29,226 nt of DNA from an uncultured Prevotella sp. (GTDB lineage Bacteria > Bacteroidota > Bacteroidia > Bacteroidales > Bacteroidaceae): positions 1 through 29,226 of the forward strand of contig CABUXJ010000029.1 of assembly GCA_902495455.1 (NCBI GenBank), given 5' to 3'. Shown here one piece after another: positions 14,290 to 22,042 of this stretch. Under the pieces are notes generated by a model that did not search any database, was not told where the DNA came from, and saw only the letters and a list, made by a program, of their open reading frames with translations. The position numbers and the translations under genes are program-made. The first letter of the stretch is position 1. Each line of letters starts with the position of its first letter.

Positions 14290-16413
14290 ATGAGCATATC
14301 CGATATGTCACATTATTTCCCGATTACCGACCCGACACTGATATTCTTTGTCGTGCTCTGTATCATCCTTTTCGCCCCAATCATCATGGGGCGTCTGCGT
14401 ATTCCGCATATCATCGGCATGGTTTTGGCGGGCGTTGCCGTAGGCCGCTACGGATTCAACATCCTCGAACGGGACTCCTCCTTCGAACTGTTCGGCAAGG
14501 TGGGCGTGCTCTACATCATGTTCCTTGCAGGACTGGAGATGAACCTGACGGACATCATGAGGCGCAAGCTGCAGTTCATGATTTTCGGTCTGCTCACGTT
14601 TGCCGTGCCTTTCGTCATGGCCTATGGTGCCGGAGTGTGGCTCTTAGGCTACTCGACGGAAGCGTCACTCCTGTTGTCCTGTATCCTCGCGGCCAACACG
14701 CTGATAGCCTATCCGATAGTCTGCCGCTACGGATTGCAGAAACATTCGAGCGTCACGCTCAGCGTCGGCTCATCGATGATAGCCCTGACACTGTCACTGC
14801 TCGTGCTGGCAGCCATCGTCGGAGCGCATGACGGCGATATGAACTTCGGCTTCTGGGTGCTCTTTGTGGGCAAGGTGGTCCTCTTCTGTGCCGGTTCGTC
14901 GCTGCTGCTGCCACGGATGACGCGGTGGTTTTTCAGACATTATTCCGACTCGGTGATGCTATATATATATGTATTGTCGATACTTTTCCTGAGCGCCGCC
15001 ACTGCCGAAATGTGCGGATTGGAGGGCATCTTCGGCGCTTTCACCGCCGGACTGACCCTCAACCGCTTCATCCCGAGTGTCTCGCCGCTTATGAACCGCA
15101 TTGAGTTCGTCGGCAACGCGCTCTTCATCCCCTACTTCCTCATCGGTGTCGGCATGCTTATCAACATCCGCGTCCTCTTCCACGGCTGGGACACACTGTG
15201 GGTCGTCTTCTGTATGGTCGTCATCGGAACGCTCAGCAAGGCCATCGCCGCCTATGCCTCCTGCTTCCTCTTCCGACGGCCTTTGCTTGCGGGTCACATG
15301 ATGTTCGGTCTCACCGAGGCCCACGCCGCCGGCGGCATCGCCATGACCATAGTCGGAATGGGACTCAAGATGGCTGACGGCAGCTATCTGGTCGACGCCA
15401 ACATGCTCAACGGAGTGGTCATGATGATACTCTTCACGTGCATCATCAGTTCGTTTGTCGTGGAAAATTCGGCCCGCGCCATTCTCCTTCGTGAGAAGAT
15501 GCAGCCCGAGGAACCGGCCAAAGCGGGTGACGACGAAAAGATGCTCCTGCCACTCCAGCACGCCGAGACGGCCGACTCGCTGATTCATCTGGCCATATTG
15601 ATACGTAACAAGAAGCTCAACCGCGGACTGATTGGTCTCAACGTCGTCTACGACGACATCTACAGCGGGCGCAACCAGACGGCCGGCCGCAAGCTACTCG
15701 AGCACGCCGAGGCCGTCGCCGGGTCGGCCGATGTGCGGATGCAGACGCAGAGCCGGCTGGCCATCAATATAGCCAACGGCATCAAGCATGCTTTCAAGGA
15801 GAACGACGCTTCGGAAATCATCATGGGCATGCACCGCCGCATGACTCCCACGGACAGCTTCTGGGGAGCTTACACGCAGGGACTCATCACGGAGATAAAC
15901 CGCCAGATAATGATATGTCGCATCGTCCGGCCGCTCAACACCATCCGCCGCATACATGTGGCGGTGCCGTCGCGCGTCGAGTTTGAACCGGGATTCTATC
16001 GCTGGACGGAGCGTCTGTCCCGCTTGGCCGGCAACCTCAGTTGCCGCATCATCTTCCACGGACGGCAGGACACGATGGCTCTCATCAGCGAATACATACA
16101 GAACCGTCATCCCGAGGTGCGCGCCGAATATGTCGTCATGGCCCACTGGAAGGACCTGACGCGACTCTCACGCGAGGTCAACGCCGACCACCTGTTTGTC
16201 GTTGTGACCGCCCGTCAGGGGACGGTGTCATACAAACCCGCCTTCGAACGTCTGCCGGAGGAGCTGACCGCGGCCTTTCCGGAATGTAGTCTGATGCTCA
16301 TATATCCCGACCAGAACGGTCAGCCGCAAGACGTTATGACCTTCACCGCACCGCAACGGCAGGAGCAGGAGAGTGCCTACGCCTCGCTGTTGAAGATGCT
16401 GAAGCGGAGATGA
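14290..16413 (+). CDS. CPA2-type cation:proton antiporter with USP-like C-terminal region
   Basis: A 707-residue monovalent cation/proton antiporter. Residues about 10-385 form the Na+/H+ exchanger domain with some 12 membrane segments: LIFFVVLCIILFAPIIMGRLRIPHIIGMVLAGVAVG at the start, FLAGLEMNL in TM3, the helix SAATAEMCGLEGIFGAFTAGL, and TEAHAAGGIAMTIVGMGL late in the domain. The cytoplasmic C-terminal part (about 410-707) looks like two universal-stress-protein-like modules (LIHLAILIRNKKLNRGLIGLNVVYD and RRIHVAVPSRVEF...LFVVVTARQGTVSY). No TrkA-N or TrkA-C domain was seen. The ion (Na+ or K+) cannot be read from the sequence. ATG at 14290 is chosen; a TTG immediately before it and an ATG at 14305 are alternatives. 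Confidence 0.9.
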   Translation: MSISDMSHYFPITDPTLIFFVVLCIILFAPIIMGRLRIPHIIGMVLAGVAVGRYGFNILERDSSFELFGKVGVLYIMFLAGLEMNLTDIMRRKLQFMIFGLLTFAVPFVMAYGAGVWLLGYSTEASLLLSCILAANTLIAYPIVCRYGLQKHSSVTLSVGSSMIALTLSLLVLAAIVGAHDGDMNFGFWVLFVGKVVLFCAGSSLLLPRMTRWFFRHYSDSVMLYIYVLSILFLSAATAEMCGLEGIFGAFTAGLTLNRFIPSVSPLMNRIEFVGNALFIPYFLIGVGMLINIRVLFHGWDTLWVVFCMVVIGTLSKAIAAYASCFLFRRPLLAGHMMFGLTEAHAAGGIAMTIVGMGLKMADGSYLVDANMLNGVVMMILFTCIISSFVVENSARAILLREKMQPEEPAKAGDDEKMLLPLQHAETADSLIHLAILIRNKKLNRGLIGLNVVYDDIYSGRNQTAGRKLLEHAEAVAGSADVRMQTQSRLAINIANGIKHAFKENDASEIIMGMHRRMTPTDSFWGAYTQGLITEINRQIMICRIVRPLNTIRRIHVAVPSRVEFEPGFYRWTERLSRLAGNLSCRIIFHGRQDTMALISEYIQNRHPEVRAEYVVMAHWKDLTRLSREVNADHLFVVVTARQGTVSYKPAFERLPEELTAAFPECSLMLIYPDQNGQPQDVMTFTAPQRQEQESAYASLLKMLKRR

Positions 16414-16418
16414 GACAG

Positions 16419-16462
16419 GTAGCTATTGTAGCCACTATAGCTACGGTAGCTAAAATAGCTCA
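16419..16462. repeat. TAGCTA-type short repeats between antiporter and ABC ATPase
   Basis: GTAGCT/ATAGCT motifs occur four times. GTAGCTAT (16419-16426) and ATAGCTAC (16437-16444) form a perfect 8-bp stem with a 10-nt loop. There is no T-rich tail, so it is not a standard terminator. Confidence 0.6.
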
Positions 16463-16487
16463 ATAGTACAACATTGATTTTGCAAGA

Positions 16488-17186
16488 ATGATTGAAATAA
16501 AAGATATAAAAAAGAGTTTCGGCTCGCTGCAAGTGCTCAAGGGCATCAACCTTGAGATCAGAAAGGGCGAGGTCGTGAGCATCGTCGGCCCCAGCGGTGC
16601 AGGCAAGACGACGCTGCTGCAAATCATCGGCTCTCTCGACCGCGCCGACAGCGGCACCGTCGTGGTGGACGGTGTGGACACGGGAAGCATGAACGCCAAG
16701 CGGCTGGCTGAGTTCCGTAACCGCCATATCGGTTTCGTGTTTCAGTTTCACCAGCTCCTGCCCGAGTTCACGGCCATCGAGAACATCATGATTCCGGCCT
16801 ACATCGCCGGCACGTCCACCAAGGATGCGCGCCGCAGGGCGGAGGAACTGCTCGACTTCATGGGGCTCACCGACCGTGCCAACCACAAGCCCAACGAGCT
16901 GTCGGGCGGTGAAAAGCAGCGTGTGGCTGTGGCACGTGCGCTCGTCAACAACCCCGCCGTAATCCTCGCGGACGAGCCCTCGGGCAGTCTGGACTCAAAG
17001 AACAAGGCCGAGCTGCACCAACTGTTCTTCGACTTGCGCGACCGCTTCGGCCAGACTTTTGTCATCGTGACCCACGACGAGCAGCTTGCGTCCATCACCG
17101 ACCGCACGATAAAGATGCGCGACGGACAGCTCGAGGTGGAGACGGAGGCTGTCACAGAACCACAAAAGAAAGAAACAGATGAATAG
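16488..17186 (+). CDS. LolD-like ABC transporter ATP-binding protein
   Basis: A 232-residue ABC ATPase. Walker A is GPSGAGKT (34-41), Q-loop Q86 in FVFQFHQLLPEFTAIENI, signature LSGGE (138-142), Walker B VILADEP (158-164) and H-loop H196 in VIVTHDEQ. The FQFHQLLPEFTAIENIMIP stretch and length place it in the LolD/MacB/FtsE group, which energises lipoprotein release or related envelope export. No LolC/E or MacB-type permease is adjacent, so it must work with a permease encoded elsewhere. Its last 8 nt overlap the start of the CvfB-like gene, indicating translational coupling. A promoter-like TGATTTTG lies only 5 nt before the ATG. Confidence 0.92.
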   Translation: MIEIKDIKKSFGSLQVLKGINLEIRKGEVVSIVGPSGAGKTTLLQIIGSLDRADSGTVVVDGVDTGSMNAKRLAEFRNRHIGFVFQFHQLLPEFTAIENIMIPAYIAGTSTKDARRRAEELLDFMGLTDRANHKPNELSGGEKQRVAVARALVNNPAVILADEPSGSLDSKNKAELHQLFFDLRDRFGQTFVIVTHDEQLASITDRTIKMRDGQLEVETEAVTEPQKKETDE

Positions 17187-18021
17187 AATAAAGTTAGGAG
17201 ACTACAACCGGATGACGGTTGTCAAGAAGGTAGACTTCGGAATGTACCTCGACGGTGGCGACGAGGGTGAGATATTGTTGCCCGCCCGCTATGTGCCCGA
17301 GGGTTTGCGGCCTGGCGACGAGATTGACGTCTTCGTCTATCTCGATCAGGACGAGCGCCCCGTGGCTACCACCCAGCAGCCCAAAGCGCGTGTCGGCGAG
17401 TTCGCATGTCTGGAGGTCGCTTGGGTCAACGAATACGGTGCGTTCCTCGACTGGGGCTTGATGAAAGACCTGTTTTGTCCCTTCCGGGAGCAGAAGAAGC
17501 GCATGGAACGCGGCTCGTCATACATAGTTTATGTGACGGTGGACGAGGACAGCTACCGCATGATGGCCTCGGCGAAGGTCGAGCGCTATCTATCGCAGGA
17601 GCAGCCACGCTATCGCCACGGTGACGAGGTCGACCTGCTGGTGTGGCAGAAGACCGAACTGGGCTTCAAGGTGATTGTGGACAACAAGTTCAGCGGGCTG
17701 GTCTTCCAGGACCAGATATTCCGTTATATCACGACGGGCGACCGCCTCAAGGGATATATTGACCATATCCGGCAGGACGGCAAGATCGACGTGACGCTCC
17801 AGCCGACAGGCCGCCGTCAGACGGAGGAGTTTTCCGAGACGCTGCTCGAATATCTGCGCAACAACAACGGCCACTGCGATTTGGGTGACAAGAGCCCCGC
17901 CGAGCTGATAGTCGACCGCTTCAAGGTCAGCAAGAAGACATACAAGAAGGCTGTCGGAGACCTTTATCGCCGCCGGCTGATAACCATCGGTGATGACGGT
18001 ATCACGCTGACGGAGGGTTGA
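17179..18021 (+). CDS. cvfB: CvfB-family S1-like RNA-binding protein
   Basis: A 280-residue protein with tandem S1-like beta-barrels. Residues 1-65 (MNRIKLGDYNRMTVVKKVDFGMYLDGGDEGEILLP) form the first, 66-140 (ARVGEFACLEVAWVNEYGAFLDWGLMKDLFCPFREQ) the second, and 145-210 (HGDEVDLLVWQKTELGFKVIVDNKFSGLVFQDQIF) the third. A winged-helix-like C terminus follows (SPAELIVDRFKVSKKTYKKAVGDLYRRRLITIGDDGITL). This is the full CvfB/YitL arrangement. In Staphylococcus CvfB is an RNA-binding virulence regulator; the role in Bacteroidales is not established. It overlaps the ABC ATPase gene by 8 nt, so the two are co-transcribed and probably coupled. Confidence 0.93.
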   Translation: MNRIKLGDYNRMTVVKKVDFGMYLDGGDEGEILLPARYVPEGLRPGDEIDVFVYLDQDERPVATTQQPKARVGEFACLEVAWVNEYGAFLDWGLMKDLFCPFREQKKRMERGSSYIVYVTVDEDSYRMMASAKVERYLSQEQPRYRHGDEVDLLVWQKTELGFKVIVDNKFSGLVFQDQIFRYITTGDRLKGYIDHIRQDGKIDVTLQPTGRRQTEEFSETLLEYLRNNNGHCDLGDKSPAELIVDRFKVSKKTYKKAVGDLYRRRLITIGDDGITLTEG

Positions 18022-18180
18022 CAAATCAAGGGAGCAGGTCTACTGCTACCCTTGGCAACTCTCTATGAGAACTTTCCGGGAGCAGTAGGAGCTTGGCTTA
18101 ACTCCCGGAACGGAGCGTGGCGGAGTGATAACTCCCTTTAACTCCTTAACTCCTTTTGTCTCTTTAACCCCATTTAGCAT
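18022..18180. repeat. GGAG/CTCC inverted and direct repeats after cvfB
   Basis: TCCGGGAG (18075-18082) pairs perfectly with CTCCCGGA (18102-18109). The smaller hairpins AGCAG/CTGCT and GGAGT/ACTCC flank it, and the motif TAACTCC recurs three times near 18129-18152, ending in CTTTTG. It probably works as the transcript end of the ATPase-cvfB unit, but the T run is weak. Confidence 0.5.
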
Positions 18181-18245
18181 CCGCGAAGTAATCGAAAAGT
18201 TGGTTAAGTTGTGTTTGAGGATTATGATGTGTGGCTTATTGTGCG

Positions 18246-18253
18246 TATATTTG
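18246..18253 (+). promoter_or_regulatory. -7 box for the PepSY-like gene
   Basis: TATATTTG, an exact TAnnTTTG, 39 nt upstream of the ATG at 18293. The -33 element is not clear. Confidence 0.6.
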
Positions 18254-18292
18254 CACTGTCAACAGGATTACTCACTTTAAATTTAACCGCTT

Positions 18293-18745
18293 ATGAAAAA
18301 TTTGACTAAGAAGGTCATGATGACCGTAGCAGCCGCAATGATGACCAGTTCGGCTGCACTCGCAGGAATGGACCGGCCGATAGAGGTCACACAGTTGCCG
18401 GCCAACGCGCAGCTGGTAGTCAAGAAAGACTTCTCTGGACGCCGCGTCGCAATGGCGAAGATAGACGACGGACTGTTCTACAACGGCTATAATGTCGTCT
18501 TCACCAATGGCGACAAGGTGGAGTTTGACAGTCACGGCCAGTGGACGGAGATCACGTGCCGCAGGTCGGGAGTGCCATCGTCGGTTGTTCCCAAACCCAT
18601 ACGCAGCTATCTGAAGAGCTATTATCCGAAAGCGAAACTGCTGGAGATAGAGCGTGGCAGTAAGGGCAAGTATGAGGTGAAGCTGGACAACGGGCTGGAG
18701 ATAAAGTTCGACAAGGACTTCCGTGTGACCGATATTGACGATTGA
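18293..18745 (+). CDS. Periplasmic PepSY-like (DUF2874) protein
   Basis: A 150-residue exported protein. The signal peptide ends at ALA (residue 24). The mature part carries two copies of the same strand pattern, about residues 42-88 (VVKKDFSGRRVAMAKID...YNVVFTNGDKVEFDSHGQW) and about 100-150 (PIRSYLKSYYPKAKLLEIE...YEVKLDNGLEIKFDKDFRV). These are the beta-lactamase-inhibitor-like/PepSY-like repeats of Bacteroidota DUF2874 proteins. Such proteins are abundant in gut Bacteroidales and have no agreed function. A META-domain lipoprotein gene follows 97 nt downstream on the same strand. Confidence 0.88.
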   Translation: MKNLTKKVMMTVAAAMMTSSAALAGMDRPIEVTQLPANAQLVVKKDFSGRRVAMAKIDDGLFYNGYNVVFTNGDKVEFDSHGQWTEITCRRSGVPSSVVPKPIRSYLKSYYPKAKLLEIERGSKGKYEVKLDNGLEIKFDKDFRVTDIDD

Positions 18746-18842
18746 CGGCTGACAGGAACATTCGGACTGGATATAGTCTGCGTCAAAGAGGACTATTGGC
18801 CGTCATGAAATGGACTCGTATGAACATTTTTATAATACGAAT

Positions 18843-19286
18843 ATGAAGAAGATTATGGTATTTGTCTGTGCCGTGGCGGCAATGGTATCGTGCGGCACAG
18901 CACAGAAAGCAGTATCGCTCAGCGACCTCAATGGCGAATGGAGCGTAGTGAAAATCAATGGCAGTGACGTTGCAGCGGCCGACGGGCAGAACGCTCCGTT
19001 CATCGGAATTGATGCAGACAAGAAGCATGTCTATGGCAGTACGAGTTGCAACCGTCTCACGGGAGTGTTTGATGCAGACCCCGTCAAGGGCACGATAGAT
19101 CTCAGCAAGATGGGAAGTACGCGCATGATGTGTCCTGACATGGCTTTGGAAGACCGCTTGCTTGGCGCTTTCGGCGAAGTCAAGTCGTTCAGTCTGAAGA
19201 AGGGTTCTACGCTGATGCTGAACAATGCAGACGGTAAGGCTGTGATAGAACTGCAGAAGAAAATTGCAGAAGAAAAGGGAAATTAA
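18843..19286 (+). CDS. META-domain (HslJ-like) lipoprotein
   Basis: A 147-residue protein. It has a lipoprotein signal (MKKIMVFVCAVAAMVSC, Cys17) followed by a META domain: LNGEWSVVKINGSDV, FIGIDADKKHVYGSTSCNRLTGVFDAD, MGSTRMMCPDMALEDRLLGAFGEVKSFSL, LMLNNADGKAVIELQK. The G-S-T-S-C-N-R and M-x-x-T-R-M-M-C motifs are diagnostic. E. coli HslJ is a heat-shock outer-membrane protein linked to novobiocin resistance; in Bacteroidales the role is unproven. ATG at 18843 is chosen over 18810 because the lipoprotein signal begins there. No separate promoter was seen, so it may share the promoter of the PepSY-like gene. Confidence 0.9.
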   Translation: MKKIMVFVCAVAAMVSCGTAQKAVSLSDLNGEWSVVKINGSDVAAADGQNAPFIGIDADKKHVYGSTSCNRLTGVFDADPVKGTIDLSKMGSTRMMCPDMALEDRLLGAFGEVKSFSLKKGSTLMLNNADGKAVIELQKKIAEEKGN

Positions 19287-19328
19287 GACATCTGCTGCTT
19301 TTTCCCGCTCACAATTGAAAGACTTTAG

Positions 19329-19380
19329 AGCTCAAATGGACAATAATGAAAGTTCATTTGAGCTTTTATTATTGTCCATT
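19329..19380 (+). terminator. Terminator region with two overlapping, mutually exclusive hairpins
   Basis: Hairpin 1: AGCTCAAATG (19329-19338) with CATTTGAGCT (19355-19364), followed by TTTATTATT, a usable terminator on the plus strand. Hairpin 2: a perfect 13-bp pair (19335-19347 with 19368-19380; AATGGACAATAAT core) that uses part of the same bases. It lies between the convergent META and permease genes. Confidence 0.7.
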
Positions 19381-19420
19381 GGGGATTTCCTCGCATGCTT
19401 ATCCGTTTCGTTCAATTGCG

Positions 19421-20707
19421 TTATTCGCTTTTGCCGCTTACTTGTCTGGTTGTTTTCAGCCTCCGTCTGACTTCCCGTTTGTGGCGGATATGGTTGAGTT
19501 GGTCAAGCACTTTGCGGCGCGAAAGACTGATTTGGTAGCGGTAGACGGCGCAGGCAATGAAGAAGTAAACCAGCGTCTGGACCCACATCATCGCATATTC
19601 TGTGGCCACATCATCTATCGTCGCACCCATCATGGAGGTCCGGACGAAAGCTCTGACGCCGAATGTCGACGGGAAGAGCCATGAGACGCCCTGCCATAAG
19701 CCCGGTATGTTGCTCTGCGGCCATGACACACCGGAGAGGAACAGCAGCGGGACGGAACAGAAGATGACTATCAGCATGACGTTTTCGCGATAGCGGATGA
19801 GACACGACACGGTCATGCCGAAGAAGATGCAGGCCAGCAGATAGGGCAGCATGATGGTCGCCAACGTGGCTCCCTGAACCATATTGACAAAACCGAACAG
19901 ACGCGGAATGACGAGAGTAAGATAGGCCGAGAGCACAGCGTATATCATCAGATAGCACATCGTCTTGCCCGTGACTATGCGCAGGACACCGCGATAGTGG
20001 CGGCTGATGGGGATGAGCTCGCGGAAGCGGTTGGTCTCGCGTGCCGTTCCTGCCGCAAGACCGATGCCGAGGACGAGGGTCTGCTGGATGATGAGCATGA
20101 GCACGCCGGGCAGGATGAAGTTGCCATAGCCGCTTGTGGAATTGAATATCGGCACGTCAACGCTCTTCAGTGGCATTGTGGTTATCTCGTCTTCACGGTC
20201 GGTATAGTTGCCGGAGAGTTTTATCTGTATCTTGCCATTCATGTCCTGTGACACGGCGGTGGCCGTTTGGAAGATGGCTTTGTAGGTCAGCATGAGGCTC
20301 ATGTCGCAGTAGACGCTGACGGCGGTCTGCTCCATGCGGGCCAAACGGGTGGAGAAGTCGGAGGGGATGTAGTAGATGCCTTTCACCTCCTGACGTCCGA
20401 TGAGCGCCCGCGCCTCCTCCATATCGGCCGCATGGCATTTGACCATGACATCCGGAGAGGCGTCGCAATGTCTCACGAACTCTCTACTCAGCGCACTGCG
20501 GGAGTCGTCCACGACCACGACGGGCACTTCGCGGACTATCTCATTGTTGTAGATCCATGAGTACAGTAGCGGGTAGGCCAAGGGCACGAGGATGAAGAAG
20601 ATGAGCACTCCCTCGTCTTTGACCACACCTTTCATCTCTTGCCACCAGACGTAGCAGGCGTCGAGCAGTCCTTCCCGGGTCCTATTCCAAAATCCTGTAT
20701 TATTCAT
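19421..20707 (-). CDS. ABC-2 type permease (YhhJ/YbhR-like), second permease of the exporter operon
   Basis: A 428-residue ABC-2 family membrane protein. TM1 is at about residues 33-50 (GVLIFFILVPLAYPLLYSWIY), followed by a large periplasmic domain (55-210: VPVVVVDDSRSALSREFVRHCDASPDVMV...IQIKLSGNYTDRED). Five C-terminal membrane segments follow from about 220 to 395 (NFILPGVLMLIIQQTLVLGIGL, MCYLMIYAVLSAYLTLVIP, TIMLPYLLACIFFGMTVSCLI, VMLIVIFCSVPLLFLSGVSWP, WVQTLVYFFIACAVY). This is the layout of YbhS/YbhR-type drug or envelope exporters. It is the last gene of the operon, 85 nt after its paralogue. The substrate is unknown. Confidence 0.9.
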   Translation of the reverse strand: MNNTGFWNRTREGLLDACYVWWQEMKGVVKDEGVLIFFILVPLAYPLLYSWIYNNEIVREVPVVVVDDSRSALSREFVRHCDASPDVMVKCHAADMEEARALIGRQEVKGIYYIPSDFSTRLARMEQTAVSVYCDMSLMLTYKAIFQTATAVSQDMNGKIQIKLSGNYTDREDEITTMPLKSVDVPIFNSTSGYGNFILPGVLMLIIQQTLVLGIGLAAGTARETNRFRELIPISRHYRGVLRIVTGKTMCYLMIYAVLSAYLTLVIPRLFGFVNMVQGATLATIMLPYLLACIFFGMTVSCLIRYRENVMLIVIFCSVPLLFLSGVSWPQSNIPGLWQGVSWLFPSTFGVRAFVRTSMMGATIDDVATEYAMMWVQTLVYFFIACAVYRYQISLSRRKVLDQLNHIRHKREVRRRLKTTRQVSGKSE

Positions 20708-20792
20708 ATATAGTGTTTCGGATATCTTGTTGTTGGTTTACAATATTATTGCGTCACTTCCGCAATACCGTCACGTTTCTTTCGTTGTCACG

Positions 20793-21971
20793 TCAAGCCA
20801 TGTAGACATAGTTGAGCATGGCATTGCGTAGACGTCTGAGTATCGTAAGCGGGAGTAGGGCGAAGAGTGTAAGAGCCGCGATGTGTGGCCATGCGTCGGT
20901 GAGCGGAAAGCCGTTGAATATCGTTATCTGGTATGTCATGAAGTAGTGTCTGAGTGGAAACAGCCATGCTAACGACTGCAGTGGGGCGTCCATGTCTGCC
21001 AGCGGGTAGGCCGAACCGGCAATGGAGAAGCTCAGGACGGCCCACAGAGAGCATGTGCTCATCGACAGACGCAGCGACGGGATGAGCCCGAACATGAACA
21101 CGCCGAAGCCTTGGGAGGCTAAGACGGCGAGCAGTCCGAGCAACAGAATCGGGACGACACCGCCGGGGTGGGGGAATGATAGCACTCCGAAGACATAATA
21201 AAGATGGGCGTACATGACGGTCAGAAAGACCACGGTTTGGGGCAACAGCTTGCCGACGACAGCCGCGACGATGTCTCCGCCGGCTGTCGCAAGCCATCCG
21301 CGGGAACGTCCGAACTTCAGTTCGGTGCCGACGGAATAGGCTGTGATGAGGAAAATGAAGAGCATGATAAGTCCCGGGACAAGTACAGTGCTAAGATAAA
21401 TGTTGTAGTTTGTCCACGGATTGGATATCGGATGGAGGTCGATGACGATGGGCTGGAGGAACGTCTGTATCTGTCGCGGCGTATAACCGCGTGCCGACAT
21501 CGTCGCCTGACCGACGGCGGCAGACCCTAATGTCGTGATTGTCTTGAGGTCTTTGTATAGCAGTGCGCCGGCCGTGAGAGAGGTAAGGCTGTAATAATAG
21601 GAAACTTTCGGTTGACGACCGGCTGTCAACCGTTCTGCCGTGCCTTCCGGAATATACAGGAAGGCGTAGATTTCGTTGCGCTGTATGGCCTTGCGCGCAT
21701 CGCTGACACTCGGATAGCGTGCCACCACGCGGGTGCTTTGGAAAGCGTCCAGATTGCGTATGAGACGCCGGGAGGTCGACGTGTTGTCGCAGTCGACCAC
21801 TCCCACGGGCATGTCCTGCGGCTGCCCTTCGTTCATGAGGGACGTGAAGAACACCGTGACCAACAACGGAAAGACCACCATACAGAACCAATAGATGGGC
21901 TGACTGATGATGAATGACAGCTCTCGGCGGGCCACTCTCATCACGTTTTTTATAAATCCGGTTGATGCCAC
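20793..21971 (-). CDS. ABC-2 type permease (YhhJ/YbhR-like), first permease of the exporter operon
   Basis: A 392-residue paralogue of the downstream permease. TM1 (PIYWFCMVVFPLLVTVFF) is followed by a periplasmic domain starting DMPVGVVDCDNTSTSRRLIRNLDAF and containing YAFLYIPEGTAERL. Five C-terminal membrane segments follow (LVPGLIMLFIFLITAYSVG to PLRHYFMTYQITIF and AALTLFALLPLTIL). The predicted start is GTG at 21971, because the resulting N terminus (ASTGFIKN) parallels the NNTGFWNR start of the paralogue; an ATG at 21941 is the alternative. It lies 42 nt after the HlyD gene, and the two permeases presumably form a heterodimer. Confidence 0.88.
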   Translation of the reverse strand: MASTGFIKNVMRVARRELSFIISQPIYWFCMVVFPLLVTVFFTSLMNEGQPQDMPVGVVDCDNTSTSRRLIRNLDAFQSTRVVARYPSVSDARKAIQRNEIYAFLYIPEGTAERLTAGRQPKVSYYYSLTSLTAGALLYKDLKTITTLGSAAVGQATMSARGYTPRQIQTFLQPIVIDLHPISNPWTNYNIYLSTVLVPGLIMLFIFLITAYSVGTELKFGRSRGWLATAGGDIVAAVVGKLLPQTVVFLTVMYAHLYYVFGVLSFPHPGGVVPILLLGLLAVLASQGFGVFMFGLIPSLRLSMSTCSLWAVLSFSIAGSAYPLADMDAPLQSLAWLFPLRHYFMTYQITIFNGFPLTDAWPHIAALTLFALLPLTILRRLRNAMLNYVYMA

Positions 21972-21980
21972 GGTTAGATT

Positions 21981-22042
21981 TTTATTTATCGTAGTTGACA
22001 GTCAGTGACTTCTTTATTTATCATAGTTGACAATCAGTGACA
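21981..22042. repeat. 32-nt direct duplication of the HlyD gene 3' end
   Basis: 21981-22010 and 22013-22042 are 30-nt direct repeats (32-nt period) with three differences. The right copy contains the last codons and the TAA stop of the HlyD gene. The left copy repeats them after the stop, just before the next gene. Confidence 0.85.
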
